Assembly (NCBI GenBank): GCA_958295835.1
Contig: OY282378.1
Span: 3,931,694 to 3,995,693 of the forward strand
Direction: 5' to 3'
Origin: an uncultured Gammaproteobacteria bacterium
GTDB taxonomy: Bacteria; Pseudomonadota; Gammaproteobacteria; HK1
DNA: 64,000 nt
The notes beneath the pieces are model-generated. The model did no database searches. It was given only the letters and a program-made list of their open reading frames with translations, and had not been told where the DNA came from. Shown here piece after piece: positions 30,685 to 40,507 of the stretch. Positions within the stretch are counted from its first letter, which is position 1, and each line of letters begins with the position of its first letter. Made by a program: the position numbers and the translations under genes.

Positions 30685-32774
30685 CCCGCGATACCAGACG
30701 TGACCCCCGCTACGACGTCCTGTTCGAGCCGGTCGCCATCGGTCCGGTGACCGCGAAGAACCGCTTCTACCAGGTCCCGCACTGCAACGGCATGGGCTAC
30801 CGCGATCCGACCGCCCTCGCTCACATGCGCGGGGTCAAGGCGGAGGGCGGCTGGGCGGTGGTGTGCACCGAGCAGGTCGAGCTCCACCACACCTCGGACA
30901 TCACCCCCTTCATCGAGCTGCGGCTGTGGGACGACCGCGACGTCCCGATGCTGGCGCGGATGGCGGACAGGGTCCACGAGTTCGGGGCGCTGGCGGGCAT
31001 CGAGCTCGCCTACAACGGGGTGAACGGCCCCAACCTCCACACACGGGAGGTGCCGATGGCCCCGACCGGCATGCCGGTGGCCTCCTTCACCTACGATCCC
31101 GTCCAGGCCCGCACCATGGACAGGAAGGACATCCGCAACCTGCGCAGATGGCACCGGGCGGCGGCACTCCGCGCGCGCAAGGCCGGGTTCGATCTCGTCT
31201 ACGTCTACGCGGGGCACGCCCTGACCTTCCTGCACCATTTCCTCTCGAAGCGCTACAACCACCGGACCGACGAGTACGGCGGCTCGCTCGAAAACCGCGT
31301 CCGCCTGCTCAGGGAGGTCCTGATCGACACCCGGGAGGCGGTCGGCGACGCCTGCGCGGTGCCGTGCCGGCTCTCCATCGACGAGCTGCTCGGTCCGGAC
31401 GGCCTCGAGAAGGCCGAGGTCGAGGACATGATCGGGCTCCTCGCCGAGCTCCCGGACCTCTGGGACGTGGCCTTGGCGCCCTGGGAGAACGACTCCCAGA
31501 CCTCGCGCTTCGGCCCCGAGGGCCGGCAGGAGCCCTTCATCGAAGGGGTGAAGAAGCTGACCACGAAACCCGTGGTCGGGGTAGGGCGCTACACCTCGCC
31601 CGACCGGATGGTGTCGGTCGTCAACAAGGGCCTCGCCGATCTGATCGGCTGCGCCCGGCCGTCGATCGCCGACCCCTTCCTCCCGAAGAAGATCGAGGAA
31701 GGACGCTTCGAGGACATTCGCGAGTGCATCGGCTGCAACATCTGCGTCTCGGGCGACTTCACGATGTCGCCGATCCGCTGCACCCAGAACCCGACGATGG
31801 GGGAGGAATGGCGCAAGGGCTGGCATCCGGAGCGCATCCGCGCGAAGGCGTCCGACAGGCCCGTGCTCGTCGTCGGCGCCGGTCCGGCGGGGCTGGAGGC
31901 GGCGCAGGCGCTGGGCAAGCGCGGCTACGAGGTGACGCTGGCGGAGAAGGGCACGGCGCTCGGCGGGCGCGTCACCCGGGAATGCCGGCTGCCGGGGCTC
32001 TCGGCCTGGGCGCGGGTCCGGGACTACCGCGAGCAGCAGCTTCACAAGCTCGCGAACGTGCAGGTCTATTTCGATTCAGGGCTGGACGCCGATGCGGTGA
32101 TGGAGTTCGGCTTCCCGCGCATCGTCGTCGCCACCGGCGCGCGCTGGCGGAAGGACGGGGTCGGGCATCGGTGGACCCGGCCCATGCCGGTCGCGGACGG
32201 CGCGCGGGTGCTGACCCCGGACGACGTGATGGACGGGACGCTGCCGGAGGGCGGGCGGGTCATCGTCTGGGACGACGACCACTACTACATGGGCGGCCTG
32301 ATGGCCGAGCTGCTCGCGGAGAAGGGCTGCGAGACGCACTACCTGACGCCGGCCTGCGAGGCGTCCACGTGGACCCGCAACACCATGGAACAGCCCTTCA
32401 TCCAAGCGCGGTTGCTGGAGAAGGGGGTGAAGATCCACGCCTTCGCCAACCTGGATGCGGTCTTGGAAGGCGGAGTCACCGCGTCGTGCGTCTTCACCGG
32501 GCAGACGGAGGAGGTCGAGGCGGATGCGGTGGTGCTGGTCACCTCCCGCGCGCCGGAGGACCGCCTTGCGCGTGATCTCAAGGCGCGGGCCGCGGACTGG
32601 CCGGATGCCGGGATCGAATCAGTGGTCACGATCGGCGACGCCCTCGCCCCGGCGACCATCGCCCACGCCGTGTACGCAGGGCGCCGCTACGCCGAGGAGC
32701 TCGACGGCCCGCCCGTCACCGGCGACGAGGTGCCTTTCAAGCGCGAACTCGTGGAGCTGTCTGCCGAGGGTTGA
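30681..32774 (+). CDS. Trimethylamine-dehydrogenase-type FMN/4Fe-4S flavoprotein
   Basis: 697 residues of the trimethylamine/dimethylamine dehydrogenase group. It has an N-terminal FMN TIM barrel (LFEPVAIGPVTAKNRFYQVP, RTDEYGGSLENR), the Fe-S cluster motif CIGCNICVSG...C (C-x2-C-x3-C-x11-C), and a C-terminal ADP-binding domain (VLVVGAGPAGLEAAQALG). The enzymes oxidatively N-demethylate small amines and release formaldehyde. The aromatic substrate cage of classical trimethylamine dehydrogenase is only partly conserved (for example TEQ in place of TEY), so the amine is uncertain. Dimethylglycine or another N-methyl amino compound is suggested by the nearby sarcosine oxidase operons. Confidence 0.8.
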   Translation: MTRDTRRDPRYDVLFEPVAIGPVTAKNRFYQVPHCNGMGYRDPTALAHMRGVKAEGGWAVVCTEQVELHHTSDITPFIELRLWDDRDVPMLARMADRVHEFGALAGIELAYNGVNGPNLHTREVPMAPTGMPVASFTYDPVQARTMDRKDIRNLRRWHRAAALRARKAGFDLVYVYAGHALTFLHHFLSKRYNHRTDEYGGSLENRVRLLREVLIDTREAVGDACAVPCRLSIDELLGPDGLEKAEVEDMIGLLAELPDLWDVALAPWENDSQTSRFGPEGRQEPFIEGVKKLTTKPVVGVGRYTSPDRMVSVVNKGLADLIGCARPSIADPFLPKKIEEGRFEDIRECIGCNICVSGDFTMSPIRCTQNPTMGEEWRKGWHPERIRAKASDRPVLVVGAGPAGLEAAQALGKRGYEVTLAEKGTALGGRVTRECRLPGLSAWARVRDYREQQLHKLANVQVYFDSGLDADAVMEFGFPRIVVATGARWRKDGVGHRWTRPMPVADGARVLTPDDVMDGTLPEGGRVIVWDDDHYYMGGLMAELLAEKGCETHYLTPACEASTWTRNTMEQPFIQARLLEKGVKIHAFANLDAVLEGGVTASCVFTGQTEEVEADAVVLVTSRAPEDRLARDLKARAADWPDAGIESVVTIGDALAPATIAHAVYAGRRYAEELDGPPVTGDEVPFKRELVELSAEG

Positions 32775-33055
32775 TCCGGCCCGCGTTCCCGCCCGGACCC
32801 GCTGCCGCGCGGGCACCGCTGAATACCGGGAGAGGCCGATCCGGACCGCCGCCTTCCGGCCCCGGCCCCGATGCGGGGCCTGTGGCACGCCTGCCGCTTC
32901 CCGGCCCTCCGCCCATTTGACGAACGGCTTGGGTAGAGGCGCGTTCATGCCTCGCCCGGAACGTCATGGCTCGGGCGGCGGACAGGTTCGAGGCGCGGGC
33001 GACGCCATCGGAAACGCCGGCCTGGCGATGAGCGTTGTCGCGACGGCGATCCGGC

Positions 33056-34642
33056 TCAGCCGTCGCGGGCGACGAACTTCATCGCCTGGTAGACGTTGCG
33101 CCGGACCTGCTTGCGCTTCAGGCGCGCGTGCAGGAATCGGTTGAGTCCGGCCGTGATCAGATCGGCGACCTCGGCCGGAGGATCCGCGCGCAGCTCCTCC
33201 CTCGCCGCCATCACCGTCTTCAGCCGATGCACCGACACGATGAACTCGTCGATGCCATGGTCGAAGAGCCCCTCGACCGCTTCCTCCATGAACGCCCCGG
33301 TATCCTCGACCCGCCATGACCCGGCATCCGTCCCGCTCCCGGTGTAAGGCGCGTTGCGTCCGCTGAAGCAGGCCATTTGCAGCAGGGCGGCCGGCCATAG
33401 CTCCGGGAACCTGGCGCACTGCACGCGCACCGCGTTCGCGAACGTGATGCCGTGGGTGAAGTCGAGCCAACCGACGTTGTCGTCGATGGCGATGCGGATC
33501 CGGTGCTGCTGCCCGGCGTCGAAGGTGAGGAGGTTGCGGGCGTTCGCGCCGAGCAGGGCGTGGAAGAGGCGCATCGGCGGCGCCGTGCTCAGGGAGGCGG
33601 CGCGCGCGAGCGCCTTCTCGATGCCGAGCTTGTGCCAGTCGGCGGGTGTGGGATCGGCGCCGTTCTTCGCCTTGCCCCAGCGGGCGAGCGCCTTCGCGTA
33701 GGGCCGGAACTCGGGAACCAGGTCCTCGCGGGTCGCAAACACGATTCTGCGCGCGAGCGAGAGGAGGAGCGGCCCGGCCACCCCGGGACCGAGGCGCTCG
33801 ATGAGGCGGCCCGCCTTGGTCACGTAGATCAGCGAGTGGCCGAAGTCGTTGTAGTGGGCGAGGGCGGCGCGGCTCAGGCCCCGCTCGAAATCGGCGAATC
33901 CGAGCCCCGCTTCTAGACCGCCCCGCAGCATCGCCACCGCGGCGCCTTCGTCCTCTCGCTCGATCGCGGCGACGAAAGCCTCTTCCTCCCAGACCCGGAC
34001 GGCGGCAGGAAAGGGATGGCGCGGCTCGCGCAGCACGTCGTCGGCGATATGCGCGACGCCTTCCAGCACGCACGCGAGGCGCGTCTCGTCGTCGTCCTCG
34101 TGCTCGTCGTAGAGCGTGAGCCAGTCCGCGAGCCCGGCGTAAGCATGGGTCCAGCCGAACTCCATGCGCTCCCAGGACCAGTCGATGGCGTCGCGCAGCG
34201 CATCGAGGGGATCGGCGGCGAGCCGGTGCAGACGCGCGATCTCGCGCGCCATGCGATCGTAGGCGTTGTCCTCCCCGGCTTCGCGCAGGCTGGCGAGGAT
34301 CCCGGCGCGGCGCTCGGCGAAGGGCGGGTCCGCGAGGTCGATCCACACCTCGCCGCCGCGGATCTCGACCGGGTAGGTGCGTAGCCCCTCACCGCCGTAG
34401 AGGTTCCTGCCGCTTTGCAGGTCGAACTTCCAGTTATGCCAGTTACAGGTGAGGATGCACCGGTCATCGAGGTTGCCCTCGCGCAGGGGATAGCCCTCGT
34501 GCGGGCAACGGTTGTTGCAGGCGAGCACGCCGCCCGGCGTGTCGAACAGCGCGATCTGGCGTCCCGCCTTGCGAAACACCAGCCGGCCCTTGTCCTCGAG
34601 GGCGCCGAGAGACGCCGCCCTGGTCCAGGCATTCCCGGTCAT
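33056..34642 (-). CDS. Rieske [2Fe-2S] domain protein with large uncharacterised C-terminal domain
   Basis: 528 residues from the ATG at 34642. Residues 1-100 are a Rieske ferredoxin domain with ligands in NNRCPHEGYPL and LTCNWHNWKFD (CxH...CxxH). The following 420 residues are mostly helical, with a few acidic/His clusters (YDEHEDDDETRLACVLEGVA, LAHYNDFGHSLIYV), and I do not recognise them. It is convergent with the flavoprotein gene and close to the sox operons. A redox role in amine demethylation is plausible, but nothing in the sequence proves it. Confidence 0.65.
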   Translation of the reverse strand: MTGNAWTRAASLGALEDKGRLVFRKAGRQIALFDTPGGVLACNNRCPHEGYPLREGNLDDRCILTCNWHNWKFDLQSGRNLYGGEGLRTYPVEIRGGEVWIDLADPPFAERRAGILASLREAGEDNAYDRMAREIARLHRLAADPLDALRDAIDWSWERMEFGWTHAYAGLADWLTLYDEHEDDDETRLACVLEGVAHIADDVLREPRHPFPAAVRVWEEEAFVAAIEREDEGAAVAMLRGGLEAGLGFADFERGLSRAALAHYNDFGHSLIYVTKAGRLIERLGPGVAGPLLLSLARRIVFATREDLVPEFRPYAKALARWGKAKNGADPTPADWHKLGIEKALARAASLSTAPPMRLFHALLGANARNLLTFDAGQQHRIRIAIDDNVGWLDFTHGITFANAVRVQCARFPELWPAALLQMACFSGRNAPYTGSGTDAGSWRVEDTGAFMEEAVEGLFDHGIDEFIVSVHRLKTVMAAREELRADPPAEVADLITAGLNRFLHARLKRKQVRRNVYQAMKFVARDG

Positions 34643-34679
34643 TGCCGAGCCTTCCGGTTCAGTCGGTGACGGATGAGCT

Positions 34680-34770
<91 letters not shown>

Positions 34771-35114
34771 CGGTGCCGGGAAGGTTAAGGGAGACGCTCC
34801 GGAGACGCAATGGAAGAACCCGCGGCCTGCCGGCGACCGACCCTCGGCGGGATGCGTCCGGCTACACACGAGCTGCACCCCTGATCCCGATGGCCGGCAA
34901 CATGTGGACTGCATTTCTCGAGGCGTCACCACCTTTTCAGTTGAACCGGGTTTGCGCGGGGCTCCGCCGGGACTGAAAGGGTCAGGGGAAATTCGGAGTG
35001 GGCCGCCGGTGCCCAGGCGCTGAGCATCGCGCGGGCGGCGCAAGACCGACCGGACTCGTGATACCCTTGCCATCGTTCGCGGTGGCCGTAGCCGCCGCGC
35101 ATCATCCGGTCGAT
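34771..35114. other. Gap between tRNA-Ser and the SRP RNA gene
   Basis: 344 bp without a supportable gene. It should hold the promoters for the divergent tRNA and SRP RNA genes. A GATACC box at about 35060 is only a weak -10 candidate. Confidence 0.4.
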
Positions 35115-35227
35115 GGCGGTCCGCATCGGTCCCCTCGCATCGCCAAGTCGTAAACCCCGTCAGGCCCGGAAGGGAGCAGCGGTAGCGGCAGACGCGGGTG
35201 CCGGGGTGTGGCTGGTGCGGGCCGCCT
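35115..35227 (+). ncRNA. ffs: Small SRP RNA (4.5S RNA)
   Basis: The conserved tip motif GTCAGGCCCGGAAGGGAGCA and the opposing ACGCGGGTGCCGGGGTGTGG form the helix 8 loop bound by Ffh. The flanks GGCGGTCCGCA (5') and TGCGGGCCGCC (3') pair as the terminal stem. Ends are set from that pairing, so they are approximate to a few bases. Confidence 0.92.
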
Positions 35228-35491
35228 CCCTTCAACTCCGGCCGCGCGGCGGTCGGAATGACCTGGCCCTCCCGTCGGCATTCGTGCAATTGCGCTACCA
35301 CCCGGTGCGCGGCGTCTCCAGGTGAATGCCGTCGCCGGGAGCGGGGCAGGATGTCGAATGGCGGTGGGCGCAGCCGCCGGACCGGCGGGGCACACACCGA
35401 AGTCCGAAGACGCGCCTGATTCCCGAGATTCACGATGAGGGCGGGGCGATCCCGTGTATAGTCGCGCGGTCCGGATCCGGGGACGTCGAGC

Positions 35492-36745
35492 GTGCGGTAT
35501 TCGATATTCAGCCTTGCGAGAAACGCGCTGAGCCACCACCGGCGGTGGCCGCGGGCGTGGCGCAGCCCGGAGCCGAAGCCGGAGTACGACGTCGTGATCG
35601 TCGGCGGCGGCGGGCACGGTCTCGCGGCGGCGTACTACCTCGCAAAATTGCACGGCATCACCCGCGTCGCGGTGCTGGAGAAGGGTTGGCTCGGCGGCGG
35701 AAACACCGGGCGCAACACCACCATCGTGCGCTCGAACTACCTGCTGGAGCCGAACGCGCACTTCTACGAGCATTCGCTGAAGCTGTGGGAGGGGCTTGCG
35801 CGCGACCTCAACTACAACGTGATGTTCAGCCAGCGCGCGGTGGTGAACCTGACCCATACCGACGCCCAGATCGACGCGGCGCGGCGTCGCGGCAACGCCA
35901 TGCGATTGAACGGCATCGACGCGGAATGGCTGTCGCTCGGCGAGGTGCAGGCGATGATTCCCCTGCTCGACTGCTCGCCGAATGCGCGTTTCCCGATCAA
36001 CGGCGGCCTCGTCCAGCGTCGCGGGGGGACCGCGCGGCACGATGCGGTGGCCTGGGGGTTCGCGCGGGGCGCGGATGCCCGTGGCGTGGACATCATCCAG
36101 AACTGCGAGGTGACCGGCATCCGCCGCGACGGCGCCCGGGTGGTCGGGGTGGAGACGACCCGCGGCTACATCGGGGCGAAGAAGGTCGGGATCGCGGTGG
36201 CGGGCAACAGCTCGCGTCTCGCGGCGATGGCCGGGATCCGGCTGCCCATGGAATCCCACGTGCTCCAGGCGGCGGTCACCGAACCCCTCAAGCCGGCGAT
36301 CCACACGGTGGTGACCTCGGGCGCGGCGCACGTCTACATCAGCCAGACCGACAAGGGCGAAATCCTGATGGGGGGCAGCCTGGACTTCTACAACTCCTAC
36401 GCGCAGCGCGGGAACCTGCCGGCGCTGGAACACGTCATCCAGGGTGCGATCTCGCTCTTCCCCTTCCTGAGCCGGCTGAGGCTCATGCGGACCTGGGGCG
36501 GGGTGATGGACATGACCATGGACGGCAGCCCGATCCTCGGAAAGCTCCCCGTCGAGGGCCTGTACATCGACGGCGGCTGGTGCTACGGCGGCTTCAAGGC
36601 GACGCCGGGGGCGGGCTGGTGCCATGCCTGGACCATCGCCAACGACGAGCCGCATCCGCTCAACGCGGCGTTCCGGCTCGACCGCTTCCACCGCGGCGAG
36701 ATCCTCGACGAGAAGGGCGCCGGGGCCAGCCCGCAGGCGCATTGA
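35492..36745 (+). CDS. soxB: Sarcosine oxidase subunit beta, operon 1
   Basis: 417 residues from GTG (RYSIFSLARNAL). The FAD-binding Rossmann motif is VVIVGGGGHGLAAAYYLAK. WLGGGNTGRNTTIVRSNYLL (the GNTxRNTT signature with FMN/FAD contacts) and GWCYGGFKATPGAGW follow. SoxB houses the sarcosine oxidation site of the heterotetrameric enzyme, which makes glycine, H2O2 and 5,10-methylene-THF. It is the first gene of a soxB-soxD-soxA-(gap)-soxG cluster. Confidence 0.93.
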   Translation: MRYSIFSLARNALSHHRRWPRAWRSPEPKPEYDVVIVGGGGHGLAAAYYLAKLHGITRVAVLEKGWLGGGNTGRNTTIVRSNYLLEPNAHFYEHSLKLWEGLARDLNYNVMFSQRAVVNLTHTDAQIDAARRRGNAMRLNGIDAEWLSLGEVQAMIPLLDCSPNARFPINGGLVQRRGGTARHDAVAWGFARGADARGVDIIQNCEVTGIRRDGARVVGVETTRGYIGAKKVGIAVAGNSSRLAAMAGIRLPMESHVLQAAVTEPLKPAIHTVVTSGAAHVYISQTDKGEILMGGSLDFYNSYAQRGNLPALEHVIQGAISLFPFLSRLRLMRTWGGVMDMTMDGSPILGKLPVEGLYIDGGWCYGGFKATPGAGWCHAWTIANDEPHPLNAAFRLDRFHRGEILDEKGAGASPQAH

Positions 36746-36810
36746 CCGCATCCCCCACCGGCGCGCGAGCCGGAGACCGGCGCCGCATCCATGCACAGGG
36801 AGCGACCGAC

Positions 36811-37095
36811 ATGATGCTGATCACATGTCCGTGGTGCGGGCCGCGCGCCCACGTCGAGTTCACCTACGGGGGCGATGCCACCGTGGCGCGGCCCGCGGAC
36901 CCCGATGCGGTGACCGCCGAAGCGTGGCTCGATCACGTCTACCTGCGCGACAACCCCCGCGGGCCGCATGACGAGTGGTGGCAGCACACCTCCGGTTGCC
37001 GGAGCTGGATCAGGGTCAGGCGCGATACGTGGACCCACCGCGTGCACGGAAGCGGGCCGCCCGAGGCCGATCTCGGCGGGGACGAGCACCGATGA
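36811..37095 (+). CDS. soxD: Sarcosine oxidase subunit delta, operon 1
   Basis: 94 residues starting MMLITCPWCGPR. TCPWC is the first half of the zinc site that characterises SoxD; the downstream Cys in SGCRSWI and a His supply the rest. PRGPHDEWWQHTSGCR is the usual family block. The stop overlaps the ATG of a 25-codon mini-ORF that bridges to soxA. Confidence 0.92.
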   Translation: MMLITCPWCGPRAHVEFTYGGDATVARPADPDAVTAEAWLDHVYLRDNPRGPHDEWWQHTSGCRSWIRVRRDTWTHRVHGSGPPEADLGGDEHR

Positions 37096-37169
37096 ACCGG
37101 CATCCGCGGCCGGTATCGATTCCGCCCCTCCGTCCCCGGACGGTCTCCGGCGGGGGTGGGCGGCGATGA
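37092..37169 (+). CDS. 25-codon mini-ORF bridging soxD and soxA
   Basis: The ATG overlaps the soxD stop (ATGA) and the TGA overlaps the soxA ATG, also as ATGA. It starts MNRHPRP, echoing the soxA start MNRQTHR, so it may be a small duplication of the soxA start region. It could couple soxA translation to soxD. No independent function is suggested. Confidence 0.4.
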   Translation: MNRHPRPVSIPPLRPRTVSGGGGRR

Positions 37170-40100
37170 ACCGGCAGACCCATCGGACGGAGCGGGGAGG
37201 GCGTATCGATCGATCCGCGCCGCTCGCGTTCACCTTCGACGGCGTACGCTACGAGGGGTACCGGGGCGACACCCTGGCCTCCGCGCTGCTTGCGAACGGC
37301 GTCCGGCTCGCCGGCCGCAGCTTCAAGTACCACCGCCCGCGCGGCATCTTCGCAGCGGGGGGGGAAGAGCCCAATGCACTCGTTCGCATCGGCGAGGGAG
37401 CCAGGGCCGAGCCGAATCTCAAGGCGACGCAGGTCGAGCTCTATGACGGGCTCACGGCCCGCAGCCAGAACCGCTGGCCCTCGCTCGATCTCGACGTGGG
37501 GGGGCTGGGCAACGTCGCCTCGTGGCTGCTTCCGGCCGGCTTCTACTACAAGACCTTCATGTGGCCGGGCTCGTGGTGGCGGTTCTACGAGCACTTCATC
37601 CGCAAGGCGGCGGGGCTGGGCCGGGCCCCGGTCGAGCCCGACCCCGACCACTACGATCGCCGCTACGCCTTCTGCGACGTGCTCGTGGTGGGAGGCGGGC
37701 CGGCCGGGCTGATGGCCGCGCTCACCGCGGCGCGCTCGGGCGCCCGGGTCATCATCGCGGACGACGCGCCCGCTCTCGGCGACAGCCTCCTCGCGTCCAC
37801 CGCCTCGATCGACGGCGACGACCCGATGGGGTTCGTGTCCCGCATCGGCGGGGAGCTCGCATCGTGCCCGAACCTCCGGGTGCTGGGCCGCACCACCGCG
37901 TTCGGGTATTACGACGACAACATGATCGTCGCGGTGGAGCGGCGCGCCGACCACGTTCCGGCGCCGCCCGCGCACTGCCCGCGGCAGCGGACGTGGTGGA
38001 TCCGGGCCAGGGAGGTGGTGCTCGCGACCGGGGCCATCGAGCGTCCCCTGCCGTTCGAGGACAACGACCTTCCCGGGATCATGCTCGCCTCCGCCGCGCG
38101 GACCTACGCGCTCCGGTACGGGGTCCGGCTGGCTGGCCGGGCGGTGGTGTTCACCAACAACGATTCGGCCTACGAGGCGATCGAGCCGGTGCTGGATGCG
38201 GGGACGGACGTCATCGCGGTGGTGGACGCGCGTGAGGGCGGGCCGGGAGGCGATGCGCTCGCTCTCCTGCAACGCTTCGAGATCGAGCTCATCCCGGGCA
38301 GCGTGGTGATGCGCGCCATCGGCCGAACCGTCGAGGGGGTCGAAGTGCGTTCGCTGTCGTCCGACGGCGCATCGGTCGGGGACGCTTCCCGGCGCATGCC
38401 CTGCGATTTCGTCTTCGTCTCCGGCGGCTGGAGCCCGACCGTCCACCTGTTCTCGCAATCACAGGGCCGGCTGCGGTTCGACGAGGAACGCGCGGCGTTC
38501 GTGCCGGAGGAGGGGGCGCCGCACGAATGCGGCGGGCGCGAACGCTCGGCGGGCGCCGCGCGCGGGCTCGCCCGCTTGTCCGAATGCCTCGCCGACGGGA
38601 TCGCGGCCGGCGCCGATGCAGCCCGCGCCGCGGGTTTCGAGGCGGGGGCGGAGCCCCCCTGTCCGGCCGTCCAGGAGTGGGAGGACTGCGCTCCGGTGCG
38701 GGCGCTCTGGGCGGTGCCGCTGCCGTCCTGGCGGCACGGCAAGCGCTTCGTCGATCTCCAGAACGACGTGACGGTGGCCGACATCGAGCTCGCGGTGCGG
38801 GAAGGGTACACCTCGGTCGAGCACCTCAAGCGCTACACCACGCTGGGCATGGGCACCGATCAGGGCCGGACCAGCAACGTGAACGGGCTCGCGGTGCTCG
38901 CCGCGACCCTGAGCACCGGGATCCCCGCGGTCGGGACCACGACCTTTCGGCCGCCGTACTCGCCGGTCGCCCTCGGCGCGGTCGCGGGCCGTGAGGTCGG
39001 CATCGATCAGACTCCGATCCGACGCACGCCGATGCACGACTGGCATGCGGCGCGCGGCGCGTCCTTCGTCACCGTCGGGCCGTGGATGCGCGCGCAGTGC
39101 TACCTCCGCCCCGGCGAGTCGATGATGGACGCGATCAACCGCGAGGCGCTGCAGGTGCGCCGCTCGGCCGGCATCGTCGACGTCTCCACCCTGGGCAAGA
39201 TCGAGGTGCGTGGCCGCGACGCGGGGGAGTTCCTCCACCGCGTGTACATCAACCGCATCCGCAACCTCCGCGTCGGGCGCTGCCGCTATGCGTTCATGCT
39301 GCGCGAGGACGGATTCGTCCTCGACGACGGCACCGTCACCCGGATCCGCGACGACGAGTACTACCTCACCACCGGCACCGGCCATGCCGCGGTGGTGATG
39401 GCCCATCTCGAACGCTACGCACAGATCGTCTGGCCGGACCTCGACGTGCACCTCACCTCGGTCACCGACCAGTGGGCCGGGGCCGCGGTGGCCGGGCCTC
39501 GATCGCGCGACCTGCTCGCGGCGGCCTGCGACGGCGCCGACGTCTCGGATGCCGCGCTGCCGTTCATGGGCTGCAAGGACGCGACGGTCGCCGGCGCGCC
39601 GGTGCGCATCATCCGCATGACCTTCTCCGGCGAGCGGGCCTTCGAGGTGCACTGCCCGGCCGATTACGGGGTTCACGTGTGGGAGGCGCTGCTCGCTGCC
39701 GGCGAGCCGTTCGACGTCATGCCCTACGGCACCGAGGCGCTCGGGGTGCTGCGCATCGAGAAGGGGCACGTGGTCCCGAACGAGCTGGACGGGCGAACCA
39801 TACCGGCCGACTTCGGCTTCGATCGGATGGAGAAGGACGAGGACTTCATCGGCCGCCGCTCGCTCGAACGGTTCCGCGAGGGCGGGCGGAAGCGAAAGAC
39901 GTTCGTGGGGCTCGTCTCGGAGAACGGCGATGCGATCCCACGCGGGGGGCATCTGGTGTGGAACCCGACCGCGCCGCGCCCGATGCGGATGTTCGGCCAC
40001 GTGACATCGAACTGCTACAGCCCTTCGCTCGAGCGCCACATCGCACTCGCCCTGATCGAGGACGCGGCCGACTGGAAGGGCAGGGTGCTCTACGCCGCGT

Positions 40101-40183
40101 CGCCCCTCACGTCGAGCTTCGTCCCGGTCCGGATCACCGATCACGTGTTCATCGACCCGGAGAACCGGCGGCCGAAGGGGTGA
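37166..40183 (+). CDS. soxA: Sarcosine oxidase subunit alpha, operon 1
   Basis: 1005 residues from the ATG at 37166. The N-terminal part has a GRSFKYHRPRGI block. An NAD-binding Rossmann fold follows, VLVVGGGPAGLMAALTAARS near residue 175. The C-terminal aminomethyltransferase-like THF domain has YGTEALGVLRIEKGHVVPNE and an FGHVTSNCYSP end. It receives the C1 unit on tetrahydrofolate. Length and domain order are normal. A 17-bp tandem repeat (GAAGGGGTGATCGGGGG) spans its stop codon. Confidence 0.93.
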   Translation: MNRQTHRTERGGRIDRSAPLAFTFDGVRYEGYRGDTLASALLANGVRLAGRSFKYHRPRGIFAAGGEEPNALVRIGEGARAEPNLKATQVELYDGLTARSQNRWPSLDLDVGGLGNVASWLLPAGFYYKTFMWPGSWWRFYEHFIRKAAGLGRAPVEPDPDHYDRRYAFCDVLVVGGGPAGLMAALTAARSGARVIIADDAPALGDSLLASTASIDGDDPMGFVSRIGGELASCPNLRVLGRTTAFGYYDDNMIVAVERRADHVPAPPAHCPRQRTWWIRAREVVLATGAIERPLPFEDNDLPGIMLASAARTYALRYGVRLAGRAVVFTNNDSAYEAIEPVLDAGTDVIAVVDAREGGPGGDALALLQRFEIELIPGSVVMRAIGRTVEGVEVRSLSSDGASVGDASRRMPCDFVFVSGGWSPTVHLFSQSQGRLRFDEERAAFVPEEGAPHECGGRERSAGAARGLARLSECLADGIAAGADAARAAGFEAGAEPPCPAVQEWEDCAPVRALWAVPLPSWRHGKRFVDLQNDVTVADIELAVREGYTSVEHLKRYTTLGMGTDQGRTSNVNGLAVLAATLSTGIPAVGTTTFRPPYSPVALGAVAGREVGIDQTPIRRTPMHDWHAARGASFVTVGPWMRAQCYLRPGESMMDAINREALQVRRSAGIVDVSTLGKIEVRGRDAGEFLHRVYINRIRNLRVGRCRYAFMLREDGFVLDDGTVTRIRDDEYYLTTGTGHAAVVMAHLERYAQIVWPDLDVHLTSVTDQWAGAAVAGPRSRDLLAAACDGADVSDAALPFMGCKDATVAGAPVRIIRMTFSGERAFEVHCPADYGVHVWEALLAAGEPFDVMPYGTEALGVLRIEKGHVVPNELDGRTIPADFGFDRMEKDEDFIGRRSLERFREGGRKRKTFVGLVSENGDAIPRGGHLVWNPTAPRPMRMFGHVTSNCYSPSLERHIALALIEDAADWKGRVLYAASPLTSSFVPVRITDHVFIDPENRRPKG

Positions 40184-40507
40184 TCGGGGGCGAAGGGGTG
40201 ATCGGGGGATGGCGAATCGTCGCGCCCCTCACCACGAAGTCGATGCGAAATCTGTCATGTTTCTATAATGATAAATCAATAAGTTGTAGGAAATTATTAA
40301 CGTAATTCCGAAGAATCGTTCGCAATTCCCGAGCCCTCGCCTTCGCGGTTGCGAGCGTCGCGGGAATGACGGAAAGCATACGGAACGCCGCTGTTCCCAT
40401 TCGTGCGAAGCTCGTGCCCGCGAATACGGGGAGCGGGAATCCGGAAGGCTCGATTTCCGGCCGGGCGGGGATGGGAATTCTCCGGACTTCATCGAGAGGG
40501 AGGTGAC
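40184..40507. other. AT-rich, repeat-containing gap inside sox operon 1
   Basis: 324 bp between soxA and soxG, where operon 2 has an 8-bp overlap. It holds the second half of the 17-bp tandem repeat, a strongly AT-rich stretch (40250-40315) with a TATAAT at 40264-40269, and an ATTCCCG...CGGGAAT inverted repeat at 40325-40367. A further GC-rich hairpin-like repeat lies at about 40390-40440. The pattern suggests repeat insertions that separated soxG and possibly gave it its own promoter. No convincing -35 box accompanies the TATAAT. Confidence 0.55.

Noticed and set aside
30681..32774. Naming the flavoprotein dgcA (dimethylglycine demethylase of Pseudomonas)
   Set aside because: Its N-terminus (NRFYQVPHC) follows the trimethylamine/dimethylamine dehydrogenase branch rather than the Pseudomonas DgcA branch, so the substrate is left open.
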